Assembly: GCA_001661515.1 (NCBI GenBank)
Contig: LUVW01000034.1
Coordinates: 1 to 64,000, forward strand
Reading direction: 5' to 3'
DNA: 64,000 nucleotides
Source: Capniomyces stellatus
Taxonomy: Eukaryota; Kickxellomycota; Harpellomycetes; Harpellales; Legeriomycetaceae
This document shows, piece after piece, positions 1 to 11,950 of this stretch. The notes beneath the pieces are model-generated. The model did not search any database and had not been told where the DNA came from. It worked only from the letters and a program-made list of their open reading frames with translations. Every line of letters begins with the position of its first letter. The stretch's first letter is position 1. A program made the translations under genes and the position numbers.

Positions 1-807
1 GTTTCAGCAGACTCTCAAAAACACACTCAGAAATAAACTACAGTTCATCTGAACTTCCGTCAAATGACAAAATTGACAAAGCTACAAGTTTTCGGTATTT
101 TCTCGCAATCTACCTTTTGCGCTGAAAAAATATGACTAACATTCCCACTTGTGTAACTGGTGTATTGTTTGTTGTTTGTTGTTGGGGCTAGAGTAAACTG
201 AAACAAATCAGCTGTAATTGAGCCTCAGGTTAGAGTTTGGTAGAAGTCGAGCACCAAGCAAACAGGCTACAAATACCTTTCTTTTTCAGCCAACTTTGTT
301 ACTTTAAAATAATAAAGCTACCCGGCGTATCATTTCTGTTTGCACTTTTCCTGTTTTATCTTCATTGTATACAGTATGGCAGGCTTGGTACAGAAGTGAA
401 TAGCGTCAAAGTTGGGTTTCACGATTAAGTTGCCGATCCATTTAAAACGCTTAATACCGCATATAACTGCTCTTCATACCATGAATTAAACAGTATGGCC
501 GAGCCTCGATGTTGCACATCACAAAACACTACAATGTTAAATCACAATACAATACTCAATTAAACGTTTTTTATGCTTGAACTAGCTATTTTATTTTCTA
601 AATTCGGCAGTTTATTGATTATTTGAAACAGTCCATACTCAAAGTAAAGAATTGGTAATGATAATACTGGTGCGTTTGGTGTAAAGGGATTAAAAAAAAC
701 CAAGTAAACACAAAAAAATGATTTCAAGGTTCACAAAAGCATTGTTAGTTCTGGTCGTAATTCTTTTTGTTGATTTTGACCGATAGTCGTTTAAAAAATC
801 TGCCGAT
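1..807. other. Intergenic, no gene recognised
   Basis: AT-rich sequence. An open frame at 237-428 (plus) has no ATG at its start and resembles no family I know. A 22-codon ATG frame near 64 is too short to judge. I see no RNA gene, long repeat or convincing exon here. Confidence 0.5.
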
Positions 808-1035
808 GGATTTAATGTTTTATTGATTGATTAATGGATTATTTATTATTTATTTATTTGTATGATTTATTGGAAACAGATTCAACACAACAAAACATAC
901 AATATCAAACAATACCATAAAAATACTATAAAACACTGTGCTATTTTGATATGTTAAATGACTCTATTAGCCAACACCCCTTCGATCAATTAGATCGTCC
1001 GTACCCGATGGGCATTGGTTCAGGGAGATTGGTGC
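808..1035 (-). repeat. LINE 3' tail repeat, copy 1 (matches 33876-34101)
   Basis: About 228 bp shared with 33876-34101 with only scattered substitutions and small indels. On the minus strand both copies start GCACCAATCTCCCTGAACCA and end in a stretch containing AATAAA repeats and then CATTAAATCC. The match stops sharply on both sides. Confidence 0.85.
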
Positions 1036-1363
1036 TACTTTAAGCCTGGACAGGATCAAGTAACAGGGTTTGTGGATAGCCTCCAAAAACGACGCTGTTG
1101 CCAGCATCGTCTTGGCGCCGAGGGTGTCAGGATTCTTGAGAATCTTGGCGGTTGGTTGTTTTAACTCCTCTCCCAGGAGCTTGCCCACCAATCTCCGTGA
1201 GATTATAGTAGGCAAATTAGGTTTTCTTTTTGGCCCTTTTAGCTTATTTTTATATTGGCTAATATAGGGCTCCATTTTATCTGCACGTATTGCTGCCCAT
1301 CTGCTGCAATCTAGTAGGAGATGCTCAATTGTTTCTGGCGTCTCCTGTCCGCCATTGAGTGCT
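808..1363 (-). mobile_element. 5'-truncated LINE (non-LTR retrotransposon) 3' end
   Basis: Read on the minus strand, the segment encodes the C-terminal end of a LINE ORF2. A motif ETIEHLLLDCSRW matches the His/Cys element that follows the reverse transcriptase in many non-LTR elements. It is followed by about 100 residues ending in DLIDRRGVG and a stop at 967-969. The 3' untranslated part (808-966) ends in an AATAAA-rich, microsatellite-like tail, as LINE tails often do. Upstream of about 1363 the coding similarity stops abruptly, which is typical 5' truncation from incomplete reverse transcription. The last 228 bp (808-1035) are nearly the same as 33876-34101. No reverse transcriptase domain remains, so the copy is dead. 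Element boundaries are estimates. Confidence 0.7.
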
Positions 1364-1641
1364 AGTATAAGAATAATGTATAATGTGTATTAGATAGTTT
1401 AAGAACATCCTGAAAATTAACGATCGCTTCTGATTGGTAGTGTTTTCAAAACTGTTACAAGTAGAAGAGATAGAGAAAGGCAAGTAGAAGATAGAGTGTG
1501 AGTAAAATATGGATAGTAACTGATAAAATACAAGATAAAACAAGAAATTAAAAGGGAGATATAATCCGAGTAATAGATAAAAAATGTTAAAGTAAAAAAA
1601 GGTAAATCTGCCAAAAATAAAAATTTAAGTCGCGAGAGGCT

Positions 1642-4600
1642 TCAATAATCGAGAATAAATGAGCTATTCTCGATTCTGTTAATGATCGATTCAAAGTTTG
1701 AGGATAAATAGGCTAGTTTGGCACAAGTATCTTTTTCCTGATCAGAGCTGTGCATTTCAAAGTCAAAGCTAGAGCCAGACAGCCTTGGGTGGTCACGGTT
1801 TTCGCTAATTGGATCAGGCATGTTGAGCTTGTCTTGGCTAAGGATGTAGTCGTCAATTATTGTTGGATGGATATCGCAAGAAAGTCCATTGAACGATTTG
1901 CATCTCAGTTTATGGGCAGCGAGCTTTTCGATGTACAGGGTGATGGACATCAAGTACTCGATAGCGTCAACAAAGTCAAGTAAAGATGTTTTGTTTAAAC
2001 AGTTGGAAATGTTTGAAATGATGTCGACAATTTCCAACGAGCTCAGGTGTGCGGGTTTGGGGATGCAGTTGAACACAATGTCGCTCTTCATTAGGGACAA
2101 CACATGGCAGGACTTTTGGCCAACTTGAAAGTCCAATTGGTTTACTTGGGTATCAAAAATAGTTCCTTCGTTCTGGTGTATATAAAGCCCGTTTGAGCCA
2201 CCTGACAAGGGGAGGGCAAAGTCCGAATCACTGCTGATGTTGTTTGAGCTTGAATCAATCGGCAAGTTTGCAACATAGTCGCTGTTTTCCAGCCTGCTGC
2301 TCAGGTATGGTTTGAATGAGGTGAGGGGAGTGACCATATTTTCGGACTGAGTATTCCCAATAACATCATCTTTGCTCAAGTCCATTTCCATGCCTAAGGA
2401 GAGCTTGTTGATAGAGTGTTTGTTTTTCAGGTTGAACTGGTGATAAGAAGAGCCAGATAAATTGGCGTTCGTGTCTTTGCTTTGGCCTATTTTTGCGAAA
2501 TCAAGCAAATTGCGCGATTTTTTGGTATTAATGGGCCTGCGCGCTATAACAGAGTTTGAAAGAACAATCTGCGAAATTTTTCTGTCATCGCCTTTATACA
2601 AGTTGGGTTCGGAGCATGTGAGTGAGTAGCTATCGAAACCACCATACTTTAGTCCGCCACCCTGGTGTTCGTTTTTGCCAATAGCAAAAATGTCGCCAAC
2701 AGTGTCGGTGTCGATTTTAAGTTTGTGGTCCAAGAAGCTAGGTTGGGCACTGAGCCTGTTGTTTCTGGGCAGGCTGCCTGCGTTTAGGTCGCCTGAGCCT
2801 CTGCTGTACTCATGCAATTCCATCAAAGAGAGTTTTGATAGATGCTGGTGATGCGAATGGCTGGCACTCTGAGGGCTGATAAACGCAGAGAGTTTGAATT
2901 GACTGCTCTGGCGTTTACTTGAACCAGCTTTGCTTACTGGATTGAATGCCAGTTTGACGCTAGTCTCAACCTGCGTAGTTGGGCCTTGGGTTGAGTCACA
3001 GCTTGCACCTGTAGCTTGATTTGAAGATGTTTTGGGTTTTGATATTGACTTTGACCGTACACTTGTTATCGACCTTGACCTCGAAATCGACTTTGTTCTT
3101 GAGATTGACTTTGTTCTTGAGATTGATTTTGTTCTTGAGATTGATTTTGTTCTTGAGTTTGACTTTGTTTTCGGTCTTGAGACCAAAAAGCTACTGGCCA
3201 CTATCTGGCCAGCCTTTTCAGTCAAGCTGTCGTCTGACGGCAACTCCGAGATATCACCATAGTTTTTAGCTGGGCGATAATCAGCTAGACTGCCAGAGGG
3301 CTTGAGTGACCTGTACCTCTTAAAGCATGGCTGCGAAATAGTAGAGTGGTAGTCTGAGGAGCTTTCGGACTTGGAAACATAGTCATCCTCGCTGCCATTG
3401 CCACTGTCATCAGTTTCAAGCTCAATGTCGCTTACGCCAGCACTGATGCTATCGGCCCCGCTGGCTTGGATGGAGTAAAAGTCCTCCTGGACTGCAGGAC
3501 TGTTGGTCGTACTTTTCCTAGAGTCTCTTCTGTTTTCGGGACCAAAGCTACCGTGCCTTGACGAGTACTCTGAGGGTTTTTTGACTATGATCAACGGGTT
3601 CGGGGCGTAATCCTTATGCGGACCAATTGAGACGGATCTAGACTTGTAGTAGGTGGACACTGTAGAAATATTGTGTTTGGAGCTGGTAGGAGACATCGTT
3701 GGTCTTGGGGAGCTGGCGTAGCTGGAATGATTGCTAACAAACTTCTGCATAAGCAGGTTTTTGCGCCTGCGTTCCTTTTGGTTCTTGGGTTTAAGCATGT
3801 AGTGGTATGTGCCGTGCTTCTTTCTAAAAAAGTTTGGCGGTTTTCCTGAGCCCAAAAACGGCTCCTGCTTGCTTGGAGGCAGCTTGCTGGACGCAGAGCC
3901 CTTTTTGGACAGGCTACGAAAGCTGCTGACCTTGGACAAGCTGGAGTTCGCATCATCTGCTGCACCGCCAGGCTGGCTTTCAAGTAAATTGTTGATGTCA
4001 GGGTTTGAGCTTGAAGCAACATTGGTCTGTCTGGTTGCCAAGCCTTCGCTGCCACTACCCTTTTTCAGATTGGTGCTGGAGTTGGCCTTTTTGACCTTTT
4101 TGCTTGCCTTTAATTTACTGTGTTCAAGCCTCTTGGTCTTCAGCCTTTCAGACTCAATTTTGGCGGATTCTTTGATCAAGAGCTGCTCGTAAGCCAACCG
4201 CCCCTCTAGCGCGGCGGGGTACACATTCCAAATCACCTCAGGCTCCTCCAGCCCCTTCAACTTTTTCTCGCCAACCAAATTGGCACACAGTCCTATGTCC
4301 CACAGCGCCTGGACATCCTTGGCAAGCTGCTTGTCGCTTATCAGGTGCGACATATCAGTGATGTTTTCGCGCTGTGCAACCTCAAACAAATTCAAAATGG
4401 CATTTACCTCGTCGCCAACGTCCTGGCTGACAAAGATCTGGCCTCCGTCAGCGGCTCCCGAAACCCGCGCGGACCTGTTTACCATTGGCCCAAAGTAATC
4501 CATTCTGTGCGTTATTGGGTCCTCCTCACACACTGGCGTGCCTAAATGGATCCCCATCCGAATTCTAGGTCCTCGGTAAATCAACTGCTTTTTGAGGTTG

Positions 4601-7600
4601 GCGTCAGCAAGCTTTTTAGCACCAGGTTCCTTTTCGTTATTTTCATCGTCTTCGTTTAGCGCTTCCAAGTCCAGCAGCGAAAAATCGCTTGATGGGTCTA
4701 CCGGGAAACAAATAGGTCTTCCGTCTTCAGACTCCAAGATCTCGGGCGGCCAGTCAGTGGTCAGCAGCGCCAGCTGGACACTCAGACACCAGTTCAGTGC
4801 CTTGGCGATTGTGGAAAAACTGACCATGAACGCATCGCCCTCGGTCTTGACCTCATAGCCGCCAACCTGTCTCAGCAGCTTACGCATAGCGGAGTTGTGG
4901 ATCTTTATTGTTTCTCTCATTGCTGCTGGTTTAGCCTCCCACTGTGATGTTGAGTTCTTGACGTCGGTAAACACCAGGGCTATCTCTCCAATTGGCGGCT
5001 CAATCTCTTTGATTGAGCTGGGTGCAATATTGGTTCCGCCTTGCCTCAATCGGTTTCTCCGTGCGCTTTTTGACTCAATTGCAGGGCTGTTTGTTCTCCA
5101 GCAATCATCTTCGCTGTTATCAAAGTTGTCTACACCAACAGTAAAGTTGCCAAAATGTCTTTGGTTCGCGTTTGCGCTTAAAATTGCAACTGCGTTTGGC
5201 TCCTTGGTCACCTCAATGCCATTTTCGTTGATGTTGGCCAGGTTCTGTTTGGATACTGCGCTGTGGTTGAGACTACCTGGCAAGCTGAAAATACTGTTGT
5301 TAACCGTCAGCCTGTTGTTGATGTTCAATTGGTTTTTGTTTAGTATCGAGGTTCGGACGGACTTGGACTTGTCGATTTGCGACGAAACCGACTCTCCCGA
5401 AAACAGCGGGCTAAACTGGATCACCATCACCATCAAGTTGTTCTTTGCTCCGTACGCCAATGCATAGTCCCGGAGCCTTGATGCAGCCAACTCGGGGTTT
5501 TGCAGGTGATACCTGGCTATCTCAATTGCGCTCTCGGGACTAATTACGTCCCACAGCCCAGAGTCTGCCAAAATAATAAACTCGTCGTCCTTGCCCAGCT
5601 GCAACGACCGAATCGTTGGCTCAGAGTTGACGTATGGCATTAATCCAAAGTTGCCAAAAGCTCTGGTTATCGGCGTTGCTTTGCTGTTTGACAGTTTTTC
5701 GGGCAGGATGTGGCCGGTCATGCTTTTGATTCTGTTGATCTCCTCCATTTGGCGCAGGTTATGTTTGGCTGACATAATCACTGGTGCACCTCTCCTGGAA
5801 AGAACGCCAATCAGATCCCCAACATTGGCTATATACAGAGTCTGCCGCTGAATAAATGCAATTATAGCTGTTGCCCCCACTGTAAACGGGTTAAAGCTCT
5901 GGTAGCTGTCCTCCGGGCCGCTGGCCTCAAAGTTGTTGTTGCCGTAGGATAAACACCGCATCTGCTTGATAACAGACGAGTCGTTAAACTCGCTCTCGTT
6001 TTCATAGTCAAAATCGTGGTCGTGCTCATGTTCAATCTCTGTGTTTCTGGAAAAGCTGCCATCCAGCACATTGCCTGACGACTCGTGAATGGTGCTTGTG
6101 TTGCTAAACTTTCGCAAGTATATGTTGTTGTTGTTGCTGTCACTTTGGCCACCAATAACGCTGTACGAATCCATGGTCCCGCTCTTAAAGCCAGCCGCAC
6201 TGTTTTGCGAAAACCTGCGGGGATCCAGTTTTGTAAACTTCCAGTTATACAGATGCGTTCCCAGACTTTTGTTTAGCTCTATAAACGTTCTTCTGATCGC
6301 ATCAGTTACCACGTCTCTTGGCCGGTCGTACTTTATAGTTGCCTGCTCAGGCAACACGTTGGGCTGAGCCGTAGGGATGCTCGCTCTTGGTAAAGGTCCA
6401 ACGCCATCTGTTTTGATGTTGTTGTTGATATTGTTGCCAAATGGACTGTATTCACTGGTAATAGAGGTGGATCTAAACTTGTTTGGCAGGTTCATGATTT
6501 TGCTTTGAAATTGGCTCTGGATCTGGATTTGGTTTTTACTATTTTTTTTCCCTGTGCTTGCGCCTAGAACAATGTTATTGTCGCCATCCTGGTCATCAAC
6601 AGGCTCTTTTGGCTGGTCAAGGCTCGTGTACTTGCTCAATTCCTGGTCTGCGTTCTGGTTCGAAAGCATAGACTCACCCATGCTCAGTTTGCGTCGCCCA
6701 GAAATCCCACTAAAGCTCTCTTTTGCATGCTTAAGTCCGTCATAAACAGCCTGTGTTCTCGAAGTATGCAGCTTGGCGCCAGGCTCAGCCATGCTGTGGC
6801 CCGTATCTCTCCTGGTAAAAAATGAAAGCTTGGACTGCTTGGACGATTTGGGCTTCAGCTTTGTTGCCGCTGCATCCCCACTTTTCAGCGAGTCCTTGGA
6901 TATAATACTAGACATGGAAAACCGTTTGGCGTTCCCATACTTGGTCTTGTCTATACTGATGCTGTCGTCATTGTGGACAGAGAGCTGGCTTCTGCCGCTG
7001 CTTGTTGCCAAAAACGACGACTTGTGTTCGGCCTGGCTGCCAGCCTCCAGCCTATCCAGCTCGTTCTTGAATATCGCAGCAAAGCTCTCTGACAAGTACT
7101 TGACCACCGTTCCGCCAACCTCCTCGTTGCAGTTCTGAGACCCAAAAATCCCAAACATTATCTCCTCGTCCGAATTTCTGACCTTGGCAAACACCATATC
7201 TCGGAAAATCGTCACGTTTTTTCTATTGCCTGTGTCCCCGCCATTAGGCTCTATGCTGGACTGAGCGTTTCCACCAGCCGCATCTTTGTTTGAGGGAACC
7301 ACTTTGCAAATGTCTGCTATCCCATAGTTTACCCGCTTCAGCTTATCAGTCATCCGCACCCTCCTCAGCGGCGTGTCCTCCGGCAGCTGAACCATAACCG
7401 TCAGCTCCAGCAGCCCCAGCATTTTCAGCTTGCTGAGCCTGAAAAAATTCGACATGTCCTGCAGCATCTTTGGTTGCTCCGGTGTTATCAAGTATGGCCC
7501 CAGGATAATTTTGTCATCCGCACCATCTGTCTCGCTTGGCCCCGCAAGTCCTGGTATTCCCCCTACGTTTCCTCCCGCACTGGACCCTGGACCACCGTTG

Positions 7601-10600
7601 TAGTATGTGTTGGAGCCTTGTTGTGAGTGTGAGTTAAAGTTGAAGTGCAGATGGCTGGCGCCCGAATAGCTTGCGCTGCTTGGCATCCTAACATCCTCAA
7701 TAAATGACCCTCTAATTTCGTTGTTTGTGTTTTTGCCCTTTGAAATCTCAAATCTTGTGTTGTACGAAAAGTTGAGAAACTGCAGATTCAGGTTCCAGTT
7801 CCAGTTCCAATCGTAGTGCCAGTTGCCTATATTGTACTTGAGAATATTACTGCTGGCGTCCAATACCTCCATATTAATCAGCTTCACAAACCACGACGGA
7901 AGCGACTGCAGTTTGTTGCTGTTGATGTACAGCACCTTCAGCTTCCTCCACCCCTCAACAAACGTCTCCTCTGGAATCATCGATATCTGTGTGCCCGATA
8001 TATAAAGCTCCTCCAAATTCGTCATCAACGTTTCTGTCAGCTTTGACGACTTTAATCTACCTTGCGACCCTATTCTGTTATCCTTGCCCAAGTTTGACTC
8101 ACCAGCACTGCTGTCTTTCCCCGCCAAGCCTGATTTTTTGAGCTTGGTCAGAACCGGAATCTCGTACAAATCGTTGTATGAAAGATTCAGCACCCGCAGC
8201 TCCTTAAAGTACGAACACACTAAAAATACATCGTCCCCTAAAAAGTTGTTGGCCAGAAACAGCTTCTTTAAACTAAGCGATAATGGCGGCGGACTCTCCA
8301 AGCTAAACTTTGTGTTTGCCAAATTGTGCTCACACCCACTCTCTTCGCCGTTTGCATTTCTGCTGCCACCAGTGTTGCTCGGATTCCGGCCGGTCAGCTC
8401 CTGCGGAATTGGTAGCTCTTTTTGCGTATTTGACCCGCCAAGCCCTGCCAGCAACGCTGCACTTGATCCAAAGCCAACCGAACCTCTCGAAGCATTCAAA
8501 TTATCTTGGTTTGACCGACTACCCTTACCAGTCTTTTCCAGTAAATAATTGGCTCTTTCACCCCGATCATCTCCTCCCATAATCCCTTTCTTGACATCAT
8601 TCCCATCCCCATAGCCCTGGTTAAAGTTTTCACTTGAATTTAAGCCACTAACTTCCAATCCTGAACCCAACCCTGAACCTGGGCCTGGACTCGTGCCCTG
8701 GCTAAGACCTAGGTTCTGATTTTCGCTCTGGTTCTTGACTTTGTTTCGGTGAACTTGAACCTTGCTGGCCAGCACCGACGCTGAAAACGCAACGGCCCGC
8801 ACTGAGCTTTGTTCGTTCTGCTGCCTTGTTGGGTCGTTCAACACTGTTGGGTGGGGGAACTGTTCAATGGAGTTTGACGACAAATTCAGCTCCAGGAGCC
8901 TGGGCATCAGCCATATCTCAGGCGGCAAATTCTTGATGTTGTTCTTGTGTGCATCAATGTACTTGAGCATTCTCAAGCTGGTAAACTCCTTGGGAATCGT
9001 GCTCAGCGAGTTTTTCGCAATGCTCAGACTTTCCAGCTTTACCAACTGCCTCACAGTTCTTGGCAAAAACACCAAGTGGTTGTAGTCCAGATTCAAAACC
9101 TCCAGTATCGGCATATCGGTAAAAAACTCCTTGTACAGCTCTGTCAGCCGATTGTAACTCAGGTTTAGACTCACAAGCCTTTTAAACCCGTTGTTGGTGA
9201 TTATCTTAGTAATCACATTTTGGGAAAGATTGATGCATCTGATGTTTGGTAATGATAGCTTGACGCGCCCAATCTTGTTCTTGGTGCAAGACAGCACCTC
9301 CAAATTCTCCAGCCCACAAACCGATGTGATGTCAATCAGCAAGTTAAAGTCGCAGTAAAACTCCCTCAGCTGCGACAAATGCCCAACCCCGTCTGCTAAA
9401 ATACCCTTCATCCCATTACCGCTTAAATTCAAATACCGCAGTTTTTTCAGCTTACTTATAGACGCTGGAATAAACTTTATGTTGTTGTACGACAAATTCA
9501 GCTCTGTCAGCTCCTTCAGCTCGGCTATCACTGCTGGAAACTCTTTGAGCTTGTTGTTGCTTAAGTCAACCACCTTCAAATGCTCCAAGCTCCCCAAGCT
9601 CCCCGGAATCACTGTCAGCAGATTATTCTTCATTATCAGACTCTCCAGCAACTCCAAGTTGTCAAACACCAACGTACTCAGCGTGCCTATTTCGTTGCTG
9701 CCGAGATCCAAATACTTCAAGCTCTTTGCATACTTTAACGACTCTGGCACCAGCCCAAAGTCACAAAACGATGCCCTCAACTCCTCCAAAACATTACACT
9801 GCGACACAAAGTCCTTGGGCAGATTCATCCCCGGATTCAGCGAAATATCCAGCTTCAATATTGTATACGACTGCGGGTACAGTGGCACTGGAATCGCCTG
9901 CAGCCTCCGAGCAGATAGGTTTACATACGGATCAATCCGCCCGCTTGAATCAACATCCAGCTGCACCTTCGGGATCCCCGCCTTCATCAACTTGAACTTC
10001 ATCACATACGAGTTGTCCTCCTTTAGCTTCAGCGGCAGGTTGTCCTGCGGCATATAACCTATATGCGTCAACGTATTCTTGAGTATCCACACCGGATACT
10101 CCCCCCCATCCAAAATCCTTTCCAGCCCATTCCCCAGCGTCACACACAAGCAGTGCAGCGATATGTCTGGAATAAAAAACTTTTTCCCCGCCATCGCTAT
10201 CAGCTCAGACGCCGTAGTCGTTAATTTACAGTTGAATGTACCAAAGGTGTCCACCGGGTTATACACTCTTAAAAAATAGTGCTTTCCGTCATCGTCAACC
10301 TTGCTCTCCATCGTCCTTATGCTCGGCTCGTGGTGCTTGCCTTCAAACCCTGCCACAAGCATCGCCTCTGATACGTCTGCCTCAATGGGAATAACCGCCC
10401 ACGAGTCTGGTGCTGCCCATATCCCTGTCCGCTCATCCAACGAGTTCTCTCTATCATACCTTTCCTTCAGCGACATCGCCTTGTTTGCCATCCCAAATTC
10501 TCTCTCTTCCTCCTGCTTGGTCCGAGCACCCATTCTTGAACCCACTCCTGCAAACTCGCCAATACTTCCTGACTTTCTTCCCATGCCATACCCCCCATTT

Positions 10601-11950
10601 CCTGATATCGAGTAAGTCTGCAGCCTTTTTGCATCAAAGCTGCTTATCTGACCATCGTCCAGCGTCTTTCTGTTCATCTCCAGGCTTGAAGCGTCATACA
10701 TCCTGACTATACTCTTATTTTTTAGACTTTGTATTTGACTCACTCGGTGTTTGTCCCTAGCTACCATACTACCACTCGTGCTAAACTTGTTCCTCTCCTT
10801 GATAATATCTCTGCCCAACCCCCCTCTCAGCGCAAACATTGATCTTGATCTCTTTGGCTTCTGCTTCAACAATCCTATGCTATTGTCAGAATACCTGCTC
10901 ATCTTTTTACTTTGCCCCTTATTCAGCTCGCTTACAAAAGGAACAAACGTGTTCCGCTTGCTAAAGCCTACTTCCTCAAGAATCGCCGAATCGCTTGCTC
11001 CCCTAGTATGCTTTTGGTACCTATCAAGCCTCGGCCTCTTGCCGTACTCTGCCGCATCAGCCATATCCCCGTCTTCCTCGCTTAGCTCATCTATCGTGTA
11101 GAATCTTCTCCCCCCTTCATCCACCAACGTGCTGTTCTTTGACAGCTTTTTCAAGCTTCTTGCGTCGCTTCCCATCTTTTCCTCCTCTCCCGCCCTCAAC
11201 TTGCCCGAGCCTCTATCTGCCTTATCATTCAGCTTCTTCATATCTACTATATCCGACAAATCTGTAAAATCCAAGTTCACTTTTATGCCCTCATAAACCA
11301 TCTGTTTTCCCTTTATTGGATCCTCGCTTTTGATTGACTTTCTTTTGCCCATCCAACTTGGCTTTGACGCCTTGTTATCTTTGCTATTCCCCAAATGCCC
11401 GCTACCCAGCTTGCTGTTATTGACGCTCCCAGCGTTCCCTCCGCCAACCACCTCCTCAGCATCTGCCATATCAACATTGCTCCGACTCCCCTTCTTCTTC
11501 CCTCTACTTCCCGCACTTGTGCTATGCTTGCTTGCGCCCACCAGCTTTTTAAACAATCCATCCCCTGCATATCTAGCGTTTTCCTCCTCAACCTGCTCCT
11601 CTCTTCGAGATTCTATTTTATTTCAATTTATTTTCTCTCTCTTTAACTCATTTTCCTCATATTGCCAATAAATACATGTACATATTCATCAAAACTACGA
11701 TAAGCTCATTCCGACATAAGCTAGCTCAAAAACAATGCGACTGTAATGCAAAAAACAACCCCCCCTCTCTCTCCCTCTAATCATTACTCAACAGCCCCTT
11801 GTCAAACCTTGACTTACCTTCATATTTTGATTCTTTTCCTAAAAACTTTTTGAAAAACAACATTCCCATGCTTTTCTTTTTGCCCCGCTTCATTCCCGGC
11901 TGCCCCTCATTTTCATTGTTGTTTTCACCAACATTCTGTGAGCCCTCCAT
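1642..11950 (-). CDS. CYR1: Adenylate cyclase, fungal CYR1 type (two exons)
   Basis: Makes cAMP from ATP downstream of Ras at the membrane. Exon 1 is 11950-11818 and exon 2 is 11612-1642, separated by a 205-nt intron (donor GTAAGT, acceptor AATAG). The product is 3367 aa. The long exon-2 frame has no ATG near its 5' end, whereas exon 1 opens with an ATG and joins in phase, so I prefer this start. Domains in order: basic/Ser-rich N-terminus; Ras-association domain about 483-585; leucine-rich repeats about 600-1300, interrupted by a Gly/Ser/Asn insert; PP2C-like domain about 1460-2080; class III cyclase about 2250-2510. The cyclase keeps both metal aspartates (FTDVKNS and EGDAFM) and the NRSARVSGAADGG motif. 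The 850-residue tail is low-complexity with RTKSIS repeats. It is much longer than budding-yeast CYR1 (about 2000 aa). The cyclase identification is secure; the exon 1 join is inferred. Confidence 0.95.
3046..3182 (-). repeat. 18-bp coding repeat in CYR1 tail
   Basis: Tandem 18-bp units read on the minus strand as Ser-Arg-Thr-Lys-Ser-Ile (S-R-T-K-S-I) repeats within the C-terminal tail of the adenylate cyclase, decaying into S/R/K-rich sequence. Such in-frame arrays usually vary in copy number between strains. Confidence 0.8.

Noticed and set aside
3591..4055. 154-codon minus-strand frame inside CYR1
   Set aside because: Overlaps the cyclase tail in another frame and has no recognisable domain.
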